Of a stretch of DNA of 64,000 bases, positions 1 to 9,481 are shown one piece after another (the stretch's first letter is position 1; the number at the start of each line of letters is the position of its first letter). The DNA is from Bacillus siamensis KCTC 13613 (GTDB taxonomy: Bacteria > Bacillota > Bacilli > Bacillales > Bacillaceae). The notes beneath the pieces are model-generated. The model was not told the DNA's origin. It searched no databases and saw only the letters and a list, made by a program, of their open reading frames with translations. The DNA lies in contig NZ_AJVF01000040.1 of assembly GCF_000262045.1 (NCBI RefSeq), positions 124,001 through 188,000 on the forward strand. Direction: 5' to 3'. A program made the position numbers and the translations under genes.

Positions 1-993
1 ACCTCGGGTTCGACCGGAAAGCCGAAAGCCTTCACCCGCTCCCACCGTTCGTGGCTGGAGAGCTTTTCTTGTACGAAACGTGAATTCGGCATTTCCCCTG
101 ATGACAAAGTGCTGGTACCGGGCACGCTGCGCTCATCACACTTTTTGTACGGCGCCGTCAGCACTTTGTTTATCGGCGGAACCGTCATCCTTCAAAGAAA
201 ATTCAATCCGGCCGGAATGAAAGACTGGCTGAGACAAGCTGATGTTCTGTATACCGTACCGACAATGACCGACGCCCTGCTCTCGGCAGAAGCGTTTCCG
301 GATAAACCGCTCAAGGTGATTTCTTCCGGTGCAGACTGGCCGGCTTCGTCTAAACAAGCGCTGTCAGACCGCTATCCTCATTTGCGGTTATATGATTTTT
401 ACGGAACGTCCGAGCTGAGTTTCGTGGCTTTCTTATCGCCTGAAGACGGCGCAGAAAAGCCAAATGCGGCGGGCCGGCCGTTTGATCATGTTAAAATCGA
501 AATCCGCCGTCCCGGAGGAGAACGCTGCATGCCGGGCGAAACGGGGAAGATTTTTGTGAACAGCCCGATGAAATTTTCGGGATACATCGGCGGCGCAAAG
601 CCTGATGATTCCGGATGGATGACGGTTGACGACATGGGGTATGTCGACAGTGACGGCTATCTATATATCGAAGGACGTGAAAACGGGATGATCGTATCCG
701 GCGGCCTGAACGTGTTTCCTGAAGAGATTGAACGTGTGCTCAACGGCTGTCCGGGCGTCAGAAAAGCGGCCGTAACCGGTGTGCCTGATGCCTATTGGGG
801 CAGCATCGCCGTTGCAGTAATCGACGGACATGCGGATATAAAGGAACTGAAGAAACGGTGCCGCGAACAGCTGGCAGCATATAAAATCCCGAAAAAATGG
901 CTGTTTTCAGAAATACCGGAAACAGCCGGCGGAAAGATCGCCCGTGCCGCCATACGAAAACAGGCAAAGGACATGATGGAATGGAAGCGGTAA
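1..993 (+). CDS. yhfT: Acyl-CoA synthetase family protein, 5'-truncated by window edge
   Basis: This is the C-terminal 330 residues of an AMP-forming acyl-CoA synthetase, an enzyme class that activates a carboxylic acid to acyl-AMP and then to a CoA thioester. The frame is open from base 1 and begins inside the nucleotide-binding loop TSGSTGKPKA. Further family motifs follow: YDFYGTSE, then the GWMTVDDMGYVDSDGYL core with the hinge, and a C-terminal GGKIAR lysine motif. About 150 N-terminal residues lie outside the window, judging from the usual family length. The stop overlaps the start of yhfS by 13 bases, so the two are probably co-translated. The substrate is unknown; the YhfT name rests on context next to yhfS and yhfR. 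Confidence 0.88.
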   Translation, partial: TSGSTGKPKAFTRSHRSWLESFSCTKREFGISPDDKVLVPGTLRSSHFLYGAVSTLFIGGTVILQRKFNPAGMKDWLRQADVLYTVPTMTDALLSAEAFPDKPLKVISSGADWPASSKQALSDRYPHLRLYDFYGTSELSFVAFLSPEDGAEKPNAAGRPFDHVKIEIRRPGGERCMPGETGKIFVNSPMKFSGYIGGAKPDDSGWMTVDDMGYVDSDGYLYIEGRENGMIVSGGLNVFPEEIERVLNGCPGVRKAAVTGVPDAYWGSIAVAVIDGHADIKELKKRCREQLAAYKIPKKWLFSEIPETAGGKIARAAIRKQAKDMMEWKR

Positions 994-2072
994 TTACGGA
1001 TGCGAAACGGACGATTTTCGCCCGGGAAAACGGCCTGTTAAAGGACTGTCTTCCTGAGGATTTAGCCGCTCCGCTGATCCGCCATTTGAGCCGGAACACA
1101 CCCGAAGACATTGATGAAGTCCTGATCGGAAATGCGACGGGCCGCGGCGGAAACCTCGCCCGGCTGTCAGCCTTGGCGGCCGGACTTCCCTTGAGCGTGT
1201 CCGGGACGACCATCGACAGACAGTGCGGCTCCGGGCTTGATGCCGTGAGAATCGCGTGTCATTTTGTAAAAGCCGGCGCAGGGAGTACGTATATCGCGGG
1301 AGGAGCGGAGAGCAGCAGCCGCTCCCCTTTCTCATCGCGCGCGCGTTTTTCTCCAGAACATATCGGCGATCCTGATATGGGCATAGCAGCCGAGTATACG
1401 GCACAGGCTTACGGGGTAACGAGAAAGATGCAGGACGAATATGCCCTTCTCAGCTATGAACGGAGCGTCAAAGCGCACGAAGACGGCCTGTACCGCCGGG
1501 AGATCCTCCCCATTCGCGGATTCGCTGCTGACGAAAACATGCAAAAAAAGCGGAACATGGAGCCTCTCATCGCCCGCGCCAAACCCGTCTTTCAGCCCGG
1601 AGGCTCTGTCACCGCCGCCAACAGCTGCGGAATTTCTGACGGGGCCGCGGCAGTCTGTGTGATGGAAGAACAAAAAGCGCGGTCTCTCGGTTTAAAGCCG
1701 AGATTGCGTTTTATCGGAAGCGCGGTAAGCGGCGTCCATCCGCATTATCCGTCAGCTGCTCCGGTGTATGCCGTCAAAAAACTGCTGAAGGAGCGGGACC
1801 TGTCACCTGATGACATTGATATATACGAAATAAACGAGGCGTTTGCCGTCAAAATATGCGTCTTTTCACAGCAGCTTCAAGTGCCGTATTCTAAAATAAA
1901 TGTCCGGGGCGGCGCTCTGGCCGTCGGACATCCGTACGGGGCTTCCGGAGCGGCGCTTGTCACCCGGCTTTTTTATGAAGCAAAAAGGCGGCCGGATGCC
2001 CGCTTTGCAACAGCAGCGATCGGCAGCGGAGGCGGAGTCGGACTAGCGCTTCTCTTTGAAGTGTTAACGTAA
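981..2072 (+). CDS. yhfS: Thiolase-like acetyl-CoA acetyltransferase homologue
   Basis: This is a thiolase-superfamily protein of 363 residues, the family that makes or cleaves 3-ketoacyl-CoA. The ATG at 981 is chosen because AAAGGA sits 9 bases upstream; an ATG at 897 lies inside yhfT and adds a non-homologous leader. Cys82 in DRQCGSG is the expected nucleophile, NEAFA is conserved, and His317 is in GHPYGASG. The C-terminal motif reads IGSGGGVG (347-354), where typical thiolases have a second catalytic cysteine, so activity as a classical thiolase is uncertain. It overlaps yhfT by 13 bases and probably works on the acyl-CoA that YhfT makes. Confidence 0.85.
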   Translation: MEAVITDAKRTIFARENGLLKDCLPEDLAAPLIRHLSRNTPEDIDEVLIGNATGRGGNLARLSALAAGLPLSVSGTTIDRQCGSGLDAVRIACHFVKAGAGSTYIAGGAESSSRSPFSSRARFSPEHIGDPDMGIAAEYTAQAYGVTRKMQDEYALLSYERSVKAHEDGLYRREILPIRGFAADENMQKKRNMEPLIARAKPVFQPGGSVTAANSCGISDGAAAVCVMEEQKARSLGLKPRLRFIGSAVSGVHPHYPSAAPVYAVKKLLKERDLSPDDIDIYEINEAFAVKICVFSQQLQVPYSKINVRGGALAVGHPYGASGAALVTRLFYEAKRRPDARFATAAIGSGGGVGLALLFEVLT

Positions 2073-2122
2073 CGGCAGTATAATAGATGATATCGATAAA
2101 AAATGATCGGAGTGGAGACTTT

Positions 2123-2698
2123 ATGACTGCCGTTTGTTTAGTAAGACATGGAGAGACTGATTGGAACGCCCAAAAGAAGCTTCAAGGCAAATCAGATATT
2201 CCGTTAAATGCGACGGGAGAGCGTCAGGCGAAAGAAACAGGAGAATACTTAAAAGGTTTCAAATGGGATGTCATCGTCTCAAGCCCGATGAAACGGGCCA
2301 GAAAAACAGCCGACATCATTAATGGATTTCTGAATCTTCCTATCGTCGTCATGGAAGATTTCAGAGAACGGAGCTATGGGGATGCGGAAGGAATGTCTTT
2401 ACCGGAACGGTCGAAGCGCTATCCGGATAAAAACTACCCGAACATGGAGACTGCAGAGGAGCTGACAGACAGAATGCTGGCCGGTTTAGTGAAAGTTCAG
2501 GAGCGCTTCCCTGATCAAAAAGTACTGATCGTCGCTCACGGCGCAGCCATTCACGCCCTCTTGTCCGCCATTTCTGACGGTGACACCGACATACAAAACG
2601 CAAAGCTTGTCAATGCTTGTCTGAGCAATATCGAACGAATTGAAGATCAGTGGCGCGTCAAGGATTACAATGTAAGCAGCCACCTTTCAGAATCATAG
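2123..2698 (+). CDS. yhfR: Histidine phosphatase superfamily protein (phosphoglycerate mutase-like)
   Basis: This 191-residue protein belongs to the histidine phosphatase clan, cytosolic enzymes that go through a phospho-histidine intermediate. The catalytic RHGETDWN motif lies near residue 8, and a second histidine in IVAHGAAIH completes the active site. The start at 2123 places the RHG motif at the very N-terminus as usual in the family and follows GGAGTGGAG; an in-frame ATG at 2087 adds 12 residues that look non-native. The substrate cannot be told from sequence; B. subtilis YhfR (also called PhoE-like) is described as a broad phosphatase. It follows yhfS after 50 bases and ends in a two-way terminator. 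Confidence 0.88.
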   Translation: MTAVCLVRHGETDWNAQKKLQGKSDIPLNATGERQAKETGEYLKGFKWDVIVSSPMKRARKTADIINGFLNLPIVVMEDFRERSYGDAEGMSLPERSKRYPDKNYPNMETAEELTDRMLAGLVKVQERFPDQKVLIVAHGAAIHALLSAISDGDTDIQNAKLVNACLSNIERIEDQWRVKDYNVSSHLSES

Positions 2699-2732
2699 CA
2701 AAAAGGCCCGCATTCAGTGCCGGGCCTTTTTA
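2699..2732. terminator. Two-way terminator between yhfR and yhfQ
   Basis: An AAAAGGCCCG/CGGGCCTTTT stem with a T run on both strands. The hairpin includes the last codons and stop of yhfQ. Confidence 0.85.
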
Positions 2733-3553
2733 GCGGGCATTTTTTTCTGCAGATCATGTAATATGGCGTCCGCACCGTCAATACTCCGGCGTTCCGTCCA
2801 AACCGCCCTGTCCACGCGGTATACGTGTCCGTTTTTCACGGCTTTAAGCTGTTTCCAGATCGGATTTTTTTCGAATTCTTTCTTTCCGCCCAACAGCACG
2901 ATGTAATCAGGATCGATATGCAAAAGCCCCCCGGGTGTCATTTTGATAGGCTCAGATTTTCCGCCGGAAGCTGTCTGGACCGCATAGGTAAACCCTGCGA
3001 GCGTTAAAAGCCGGGACGTAAAAAATTTATCATCCTTTACGGAAAAGCTGCCGTTTACAGCGTTCATTATTAAAATCGAGGCGCCTTCTGCATCCAGTTT
3101 TCTTTTGATGTCATTCAGCTTTTCTTCCTGAGCCGACAACTGTTTCTCTATGATGCCCTCTTTACCGGCCGCCTTTTCAATGGTAAGGGCGGCGTCAACC
3201 GCATCCTGATAATCCGCATCTTCATTTTTTAAAGCGATTGTCGGAGCGATCTCCGTCAGCTTATGGTATATCCCTCTGTGCAGGCTTGAGTCTGCAATGA
3301 TGAGATCGGGTTTCAGCGAAGCGATCTTTTTCAGGTCGGGATGTGACCGGTTATCGGCCGCAGCCACAGGCTTTATGCCGAGATCATGGAGGGTATCATT
3401 AAAGCCCGGGTTCAGCACGGCGACGCGCTGCGGATGCGCTGGCACATGTGAGGTCCCCAGATCATGTCTGATGGCAGTCTCATGTTCCGGTCCTGAACAT
3501 GCCGATATGACGAGGACGGCCAAGATCGGCATCAGCATACTGAATCGTTTCAT
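2714..3553 (-). CDS. yhfQ: Iron-siderophore ABC transporter substrate-binding lipoprotein
   Basis: This is a 279-residue extracellular solute-binding lipoprotein of the ferric siderophore/dicitrate type. The signal peptide ends in a lipobox with Cys19 (VISAC). The ATG at 3553 is chosen because AGGGGAG lies just upstream and it starts the signal peptide directly; the longer frame to 3580 reads through that ribosome binding site. The FecB/FhuD-like fold is supported by the segment HPQRVAVLNPGFNDTL and the long helix region after residue 150. In B. subtilis YhfQ is Fur-controlled and serves a citrate-type system whose permease is encoded elsewhere. A Fur-like box lies about 55 bases upstream. 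No permease or ATPase is adjacent. Confidence 0.87.
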   Translation of the reverse strand: MKRFSMLMPILAVLVISACSGPEHETAIRHDLGTSHVPAHPQRVAVLNPGFNDTLHDLGIKPVAAADNRSHPDLKKIASLKPDLIIADSSLHRGIYHKLTEIAPTIALKNEDADYQDAVDAALTIEKAAGKEGIIEKQLSAQEEKLNDIKRKLDAEGASILIMNAVNGSFSVKDDKFFTSRLLTLAGFTYAVQTASGGKSEPIKMTPGGLLHIDPDYIVLLGGKKEFEKNPIWKQLKAVKNGHVYRVDRAVWTERRSIDGADAILHDLQKKMPAKKARH

Positions 3554-3605
3554 CTGCTCCCCTCTTTCGTTTTTCCGCAATTATATCATGAACAAAATAA
3601 GCATT

Positions 3606-3624
3606 AATGATATTCATAATCATT
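3606..3624. promoter_or_regulatory. Fur box upstream of yhfQ
   Basis: The 19-base element AATGATATTCATAATCATT has perfectly matched outer arms AATGAT and ATCATT, close to the classic Fur consensus. It sits 53 bases before the yhfQ start, which fits iron repression of that gene. Confidence 0.75.
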
Positions 3625-3628
3625 ATTT

Positions 3629-3700
3629 TTATAAAATGGTTTCATGGCTATTCTCCACCAAGGAAGTCAAAGACTGATTCATGTTGGGGCTTTTTCTCAT
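3629..3700 (-). CDS. Possible 23-residue small protein beside the Fur box
   Basis: An ATG at 3700 is preceded by GGAGG with a 10-base gap, a near-perfect Bacillus ribosome binding site. It opens a 23-codon frame ending in TAA at 3629, five bases before the Fur box. The peptide starts MRKSPNMNQ and continues SLTSLVENSHETIL. That second half resembles, from memory, the N-terminal part of the Fur-regulated small basic protein FbpB family (pattern S-x-x-x-LV-x-x-N-x-x-x-x-L). It would be either a real micro-protein or the truncated remnant of a longer one. No clear promoter was found upstream on the minus strand. Confidence 0.35.
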   Translation of the reverse strand: MRKSPNMNQSLTSLVENSHETIL

Positions 3701-3949
3701 TCCGCTTTCACCTCCTTCAGTCTTCTGCATTCAACAAAAAGTGACATTTATCCTGTTTTTGGTACAGCATCCAAAAATGGGAGCAAAACAATCGACCCAG
3801 TAAACAAGCGAGTCATTGCGCTTGTGTACATTTACTCATGTCCTTCCATCGGTTTTTTCCATTAAAATTTAAATATTTCGGGTTCCTACTAAATGAAAGA
3901 GAGTTGATATACCTAAATAGAAATAAAACGGGATGAAAAAAATTGGGTC

Positions 3950-3978
3950 TACTAAAATATTATTCCATACTATACAAT
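3950..3978 (+). promoter_or_regulatory. aprE promoter
   Basis: TACTAA (3950-3955) and TACAAT (3973-3978) are separated by 17 bases, matching the known layout of subtilisin promoters. The spacer contains AATATTATT (3956-3964), which fits the ScoC/Hpr consensus RATANTATY exactly. The region 3701-3949 is AT-rich, holds no convincing gene, and in relatives carries activator and repressor sites. Confidence 0.75.
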
Positions 3979-4037
3979 TAATCCACAGAATAGTCTGTCT
4001 ATTGGTTATTCTGCAAATGAAAAAAAGGAGAGGATAA

Positions 4038-5189
<1,152 letters not shown>

Positions 5190-5194
5190 AACAT

Positions 5195-5231
5195 AAAAAA
5201 CCGGCGTCGGCCTTGGCCCCGCCGGTTTTTT
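5195..5231. terminator. aprE/yhfN convergent terminator
   Basis: An AAAAAACCGGCG/CGCCGGTTTTTT stem with T runs on both strands, lying between the two convergent stops. Confidence 0.9.
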
Positions 5232-5232
5232 A

Positions 5233-6483
5233 TTATTTTTCTTCCTCCGCATGTTCAATCCGCTCCATAATCGACGGATGGCTCCCCTTGAAAACCTTGA
5301 CGAGAAACGGCGGATTGACCCGGCTCAGTCCCGTAACAGCCAAATCCTGAAACGTCTCAATCGCCGCTTCCCGGTTTCCGGTCAGTTCGATGCCGTAACG
5401 GTCGGCGGCGTTTTCCTGATACCGGGAGACGGCATTCGTAATCGGATCAGAAGCAAAACTGAGCACGGATATGAGCAGCAATAGCAGCGGGAGAGCGGCC
5501 AGATCTTTAGGCCCCTCTATATGAAGCATCCGGCTGAAGGATTTCGCCAGCCGCCTGTAAAGCTTGTCAATGATATAAAACCCGGCCAATGACAGCAGCA
5601 GATACCCGGCAAGTCCGATGTACACGTGCTTCATCACATAGTGCCCCATCTCATGCCCCATTATGAACAAAATTTCCGGATCCTTCAGTTTGTTAAGAGT
5701 CGTATCCCACAAAACGATGCGCTTATTCGAACCGATTCCTGTCACATACGCATTCAGCGCGTTCGTTTTCTCCGACATATTTACTTCATAAACATGGCTG
5801 GCGGGAATATCGGCCTTGTCGGCAAGCGACAAAATTTTGCTTTCCAGCTCCTTGTCTTTCAGCGGATAAAAATCATTGTATAAAGGATCAATGACAACCG
5901 GCTGCAGGAAAAACAAAAACAGGGTAAACGGCACGGTCAGACACCAAGCGTAAAACCACCATTTTTTTGTATGCTTTGTGATCAGCCAGTAAAACACAAG
6001 CACACACGCGGCAAACAGCGGAAAACTGATCCAGAAATCAATGACATGGTCTCTGATCCAGCTTGTTGCGGTCTGGGTCGAAATATGATACGCAAGCGAA
6101 ACCCGATATCCGATCCACTCAAGCGGAAGCGAAGCCGCCGTAACGATGAGTGACATGACAAATACGAAGCTTACGATTTGCAGCACCCGAAAGCGCACCG
6201 CTGCTTCCAGCCATTGCTTTATTTTTTTGGCAAGCCCAGTAATGAGCAGCAGAAAAAATAAAAACCAATCTAACGGCGCCCCGATAAAAAACAGAAAATC
6301 CTTTACATTTGAATAGTTTTCAGCGGCTGCCAGGCGGCCCGGGTCCATAAACGAGGCCGGATCGGCTTTTGTTCCCTTTACGGCCTCCGGGACCGCGGAG
6401 TCTCCTGTCATAAAGAAATACCAATAGAAAAAAAGGCCGTACAGCACATAGGCAAGTCCCGCTGCCGCAATCCATTTGCGCAT
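5233..6483 (-). CDS. yhfN: Membrane zinc metalloprotease, Ste24/M48 family
   Basis: This 416-residue multi-pass membrane protein is of the Ste24 (CAAX protease, M48) type. It has the zinc motif HEMGH in FIMGHEMGHYVMKH, a further Glu ligand region near NAADRYGIE, and several hydrophobic helices in the N-terminal half and around the zinc site. The ATG at 6483 is chosen since GGAGG lies 9 bases upstream; a GTG at 6492 abuts that site with no spacing. Its substrates in Bacillus are not known to me. It converges on aprE and shares its terminator. Confidence 0.9.
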   Translation of the reverse strand: MRKWIAAAGLAYVLYGLFFYWYFFMTGDSAVPEAVKGTKADPASFMDPGRLAAAENYSNVKDFLFFIGAPLDWFLFFLLLITGLAKKIKQWLEAAVRFRVLQIVSFVFVMSLIVTAASLPLEWIGYRVSLAYHISTQTATSWIRDHVIDFWISFPLFAACVLVFYWLITKHTKKWWFYAWCLTVPFTLFLFFLQPVVIDPLYNDFYPLKDKELESKILSLADKADIPASHVYEVNMSEKTNALNAYVTGIGSNKRIVLWDTTLNKLKDPEILFIMGHEMGHYVMKHVYIGLAGYLLLSLAGFYIIDKLYRRLAKSFSRMLHIEGPKDLAALPLLLLLISVLSFASDPITNAVSRYQENAADRYGIELTGNREAAIETFQDLAVTGLSRVNPPFLVKVFKGSHPSIMERIEHAEEEK

Positions 6484-6637
6484 GGAAGTCACCCTCCTTA
6501 CCCTTATGACTTACTCCTATTGTAAGCATAAATGCAAATAAATAGAACCAAGCCTCCGAAACGGATGTTAATCTTTTCACAACAGAAAAGAATGGAACAA
6601 CAGGAAGCGGGAAAGACTAAAAGACGGAGTGATGAAT

Positions 6638-7033
6638 ATGAAAAAAATAATCGCATTTATTGTAGTAATCGCCCTTTTGGTTGTTGCTTTCTTCTATGTA
6701 TACAGCCGGACCGGCGATGTGTTTCCATCAAGCAACGCAGATCTGATTATTCTGTCTGAGCACGGAAAAAAAGAAATTAAAATTAAAGACAGGCAGAATG
6801 TAAAAGATATGCTAGATATCTTGAACCAAGGAAAACAAGTCAAACTGACCAAAAGCGTGTCTCCCGATTACAACGGAACGGTCAAATACCATGAAGACCG
6901 TTTTGATTCATTCAGCATGTGGCTCGAAAGCGGCAATTATATGACGTACAAGTATAAAAACACGTATTACAAACTGACCCGGCATGATACGTTGCTTGTG
7001 CAAAGCATCATTAAGGAAGAATCGCAGAGCTGA
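6638..7033 (+). CDS. yhfM: Conserved membrane-anchored protein of unknown function
   Basis: A 131-residue protein with one N-terminal membrane segment (about residues 3-22) followed by a hydrophilic domain rich in Lys and Tyr. I know no function. The ATG at 6638 gives a gap of 8 bases to CGGAG; GTG 6629 and ATG 6632 are in frame but too close to it. The C-terminal domain is probably outside the membrane. It is transcribed on its own, away from yhfN, and shares a terminator with lcfB. Confidence 0.8.
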   Translation: MKKIIAFIVVIALLVVAFFYVYSRTGDVFPSSNADLIILSEHGKKEIKIKDRQNVKDMLDILNQGKQVKLTKSVSPDYNGTVKYHEDRFDSFSMWLESGNYMTYKYKNTYYKLTRHDTLLVQSIIKEESQS

Positions 7034-7050
7034 CCGGATCAGTTCATGTA

Positions 7051-7077
7051 AAAGCGAAGCCCTCAGGCTTCGCTTTT
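7051..7077. terminator. yhfM/lcfB convergent terminator
   Basis: AAAGCGAAGCC/GGCTTCGCTTT with a 4-base loop. The T stretch serves both directions. Confidence 0.85.
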
Positions 7078-7083
7078 CGTCTG

Positions 7084-8625
7084 TCATTTCGGAAGCATGT
7101 CCCGAACCGCCCGTCTCAGCAGCTTCCCGGTCGCATTCTTCGGAATCTCATCAAGAAAAACCACTTCCGCCGGGCGCTTATATTTTGCTAAATGCTGTTC
7201 ACAGTAATCAACAACGGCCTGCTCTGTCAGCTCACCATCCGCAGGCACTATATAAGCATGCACCGCTTCCCCCGTTTTGGCGTCAGGAACGCCGATAACC
7301 ACGGCTTCTTTAATGCCCTCATGGCTGTAGAGCACTTCTTCTACTTCGCGCGGATAGACGTTGTATCCGCCGACGAGAATCATATCTTTTTTTCTGTCGA
7401 CGATATAAAAATAACCGTCTTCATCGCGCTTCGCCAAATCACCAGTGTACAGCCAGCCGTCCTTCAGCGCATGTTCCGTCTCCTCCGGCATCTTGTAATA
7501 GCCTTTCATCACATTCGGCCCTTTCACGATCAATTCCCCCACTTGATGGGCGGGCAGTTCTCGACCGAGCGTATCAACAACTTTATTTTCGACATGCAAA
7601 ATATTCGTCCCGATTGAGCCGGGCTTTCTCCCCCGGTCAAACGGATTGAAACAAGTAACCGGCGACGCTTCAGAAAGTCCGTATCCTTCCAAAATGGTGA
7701 CATTAAAGGTTTGTTCAAACGTCTGCAGCAGAGCGACCGGCATCGAAGCGCCGCCTGAAATGCAGAGCCTGATAGACGCAAAATCCTCCGCCTTGCCGTG
7801 CTCATATTGATACAGGTAGTTATACATCGTCGGAACGCCTGCAAAAATAGTTGCCTGCCGGCGTTTAATCAGTTTAAACACAGAGGCCGGGCTGAATTGC
7901 GGCTCGATTAATACACACGCTCCGCTCATCAGAGGCGCATTCATACAAACGGTTAAACAAAAAACATGAAACATCGGCAATGCGGCAACAATTTTATCTT
8001 TCTCATTCATTCCTAAGTATCCGGCGACATCATTTGCGTTGGAAAAAAGATTCTGATGGGTGAGCATGGCGCCTTTCGGTTTTCCCGTCGTCCCTGAGGT
8101 ATATAAAATGACGGCAGTATCATCTTGGGACAATGTCGGATAGGTTCTGGTGCGCTCCGCCGGACGGAGCATTTTTGTAAACGTTGTCATTTTCAAGCGC
8201 AATTGAGGGTCTTCTGTCGATGGAGCGTTCTCTGCGGTCTGACTGATGATGATATGCTCCACTAGCGGCAGTGAGCCGTGCAGGCTTTCAAATACGGGAA
8301 TTAAAAGGTCGATGCCGGCGATCGCTTTGACATCGCCGTTTTTCATCATATATGCGATCTCTGAAGGTGTGTATGCCGGATTAACAGGTATGACGACAAC
8401 TCCCGCTTTTAACGCGCCGAAAAACGCAATGACAAAATCAGGCGTATTTCCGAGCAGCAAAGCGAGATGATCCCCTTTTTTCAGTCCCCTGTCTTCCAAT
8501 CCGTTTGCAAATGCTTCGATTTTACCTGCCAGCTCCTCATACGTCATGTACTGATCTTGAAACAGACAAGCCGGTTTTTCCGGTTTCTGTGATGCCGTTT
8601 CTTCCAATTTGGAAACCAGATTCAT
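7084..8625 (-). CDS. lcfB: Long-chain fatty acid--CoA ligase
   Basis: A complete 513-residue AMP-forming acyl-CoA synthetase that activates long-chain fatty acids for beta-oxidation. Motifs in order: [15 protein letters not shown] (nucleotide loop), [10 protein letters not shown], the [16 protein letters not shown] hinge region and the C-terminal [11 protein letters not shown] with the catalytic lysine. In B. subtilis LcfB (YhfL) belongs to the FadR regulon and feeds beta-oxidation and possibly surfactin acyl supply. A perfect FadR operator lies 25 bases upstream of the start, supporting repression in the absence of long-chain acyl-CoA. The start at 8625 follows AAAGGGGTGGG. Confidence 0.95.
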   Translation of the reverse strand: MNLVSKLEETASQKPEKPACLFQDQYMTYEELAGKIEAFANGLEDRGLKKGDHLALLLGNTPDFVIAFFGALKAGVVVIPVNPAYTPSEIAYMMKNGDVKAIAGIDLLIPVFESLHGSLPLVEHIIISQTAENAPSTEDPQLRLKMTTFTKMLRPAERTRTYPTLSQDDTAVILYTSGTTGKPKGAMLTHQNLFSNANDVAGYLGMNEKDKIVAALPMFHVFCLTVCMNAPLMSGACVLIEPQFSPASVFKLIKRRQATIFAGVPTMYNYLYQYEHGKAEDFASIRLCISGGASMPVALLQTFEQTFNVTILEGYGLSEASPVTCFNPFDRGRKPGSIGTNILHVENKVVDTLGRELPAHQVGELIVKGPNVMKGYYKMPEETEHALKDGWLYTGDLAKRDEDGYFYIVDRKKDMILVGGYNVYPREVEEVLYSHEGIKEAVVIGVPDAKTGEAVHAYIVPADGELTEQAVVDYCEQHLAKYKRPAEVVFLDEIPKNATGKLLRRAVRDMLPK

Positions 8626-8649
8626 TTTCCCACCCCTTTAAAAATGTAA

Positions 8650-8667
8650 TGAATGAATAGTCATTCA
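8650..8667. promoter_or_regulatory. FadR operator of lcfB
   Basis: TGAATGAATAGTCATTCA has exact half sites TGAATGA and TCATTCA around a 4-base centre, matching the B. subtilis FadR consensus. Acyl-CoA would release the repressor. Confidence 0.85.
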
Positions 8668-8700
8668 TTTCTCCGGAATAAACGTTCACTTCATTATAGA

Positions 8701-8740
8701 AAAATATAGAAAAACACTCAAGGGCTAAAAGCCCCGAGTG
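8701..8740 (-). terminator. yhfK terminator
   Basis: CACTCggGGC...GCCcttGAGTG on the minus strand is followed by TTTTTCT. It separates yhfK from lcfB. Confidence 0.7.
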
Positions 8741-8755
8741 CTGTAAAACCGGAAA

Positions 8756-9400
8756 CTATAATTGTTTCAGCGCTTCTCTGATGGGCGTGCTGCCCGCCGT
8801 CAGATCGAACGCCTTTTCAAACGTATTCGGTTCATTAAGGGATGCGATAACGGTCTTGGCGACATCGTCTCTTGAAATGGAGCCTCTTTCTAAATCGGCG
8901 GCGGCATTGATATTGCCCGTGCCGGGATCATTTAATAACCCGCCGGGACGGATAATCGTATACGTCAAACCGCTCGCTTCAAGAATTTTGTCCGCATAAT
9001 GTTTAGCGGCATAATACGGCTTCAGCGATTCATTCCAGTTGGCCCGGTTATGAGCCTGAAGGGCGCTCACCATAATAAACCGCTTAATGCCGGCTTTCTT
9101 TGCCGCTTCTATCGCTTTTGCCGCTCCGTCAAGATCAATCAAAAGCGTCTTATCATATCCGGTGCTTCCGCCTGATCCGGCGGTAAAAACCATCGCGTCA
9201 CAACCCTCGGCGGCTTTCGCGATGTCTTCCGCACTTCCTTCGAGATCGGCAAGAACGGCTTCTGTTCCCGCAGCTTGAAGCGCTTCTTTCTGCTCTTCTT
9301 TCCGGACCATCGCCCGAAGCGTATGGGTGCCGTCTTGTTGAAACAGCCCGGTCAGCCGCTGTCCGATCTGTCCGTTTGCTCCGATGAGAAATACTTTCAT
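8756..9400 (-). CDS. yhfK: NAD(P)-binding Rossmann protein, SDR/NmrA-like
   Basis: A 214-residue atypical short-chain dehydrogenase-like protein with the N-terminal dinucleotide motif GANGQIGQ (8-15) and an inner YxxxK-type motif at YYAAKHYADK. The fold resembles NAD(P)H-binding sugar epimerase-like or NmrA-like proteins; the substrate is unknown. The second of two adjacent ATGs (9400) gives the better gap to GGAGG. In B. subtilis the homologue is a general-stress or cell-wall-stress gene, but no sigma factor site was firmly identified here. It is followed by its own terminator. Confidence 0.87.
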   Translation of the reverse strand: MKVFLIGANGQIGQRLTGLFQQDGTHTLRAMVRKEEQKEALQAAGTEAVLADLEGSAEDIAKAAEGCDAMVFTAGSGGSTGYDKTLLIDLDGAAKAIEAAKKAGIKRFIMVSALQAHNRANWNESLKPYYAAKHYADKILEASGLTYTIIRPGGLLNDPGTGNINAAADLERGSISRDDVAKTVIASLNEPNTFEKAFDLTAGSTPIREALKQL

Positions 9401-9481
9401 CATGATCCCTCCCTATCTATTATGGTTCTATCATTTCATAAAAACGGGCGCTGATTCAAATCATGCGGTTCGGCAAGTGTT

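Noticed and set aside
758-1213. 151-codon minus-strand frame across the yhfT/yhfS junction
   Set aside because: It is antisense to two well-supported enzymes with clear motifs, and has no ribosome binding site; a GC-rich shadow frame.
3297-3865. Two plus-strand frames over the yhfQ start and the aprE upstream region
   Set aside because: The first is antisense to yhfQ and crosses the Fur box; the second has no ribosome binding site and no recognisable protein character. The region is better read as regulatory DNA.
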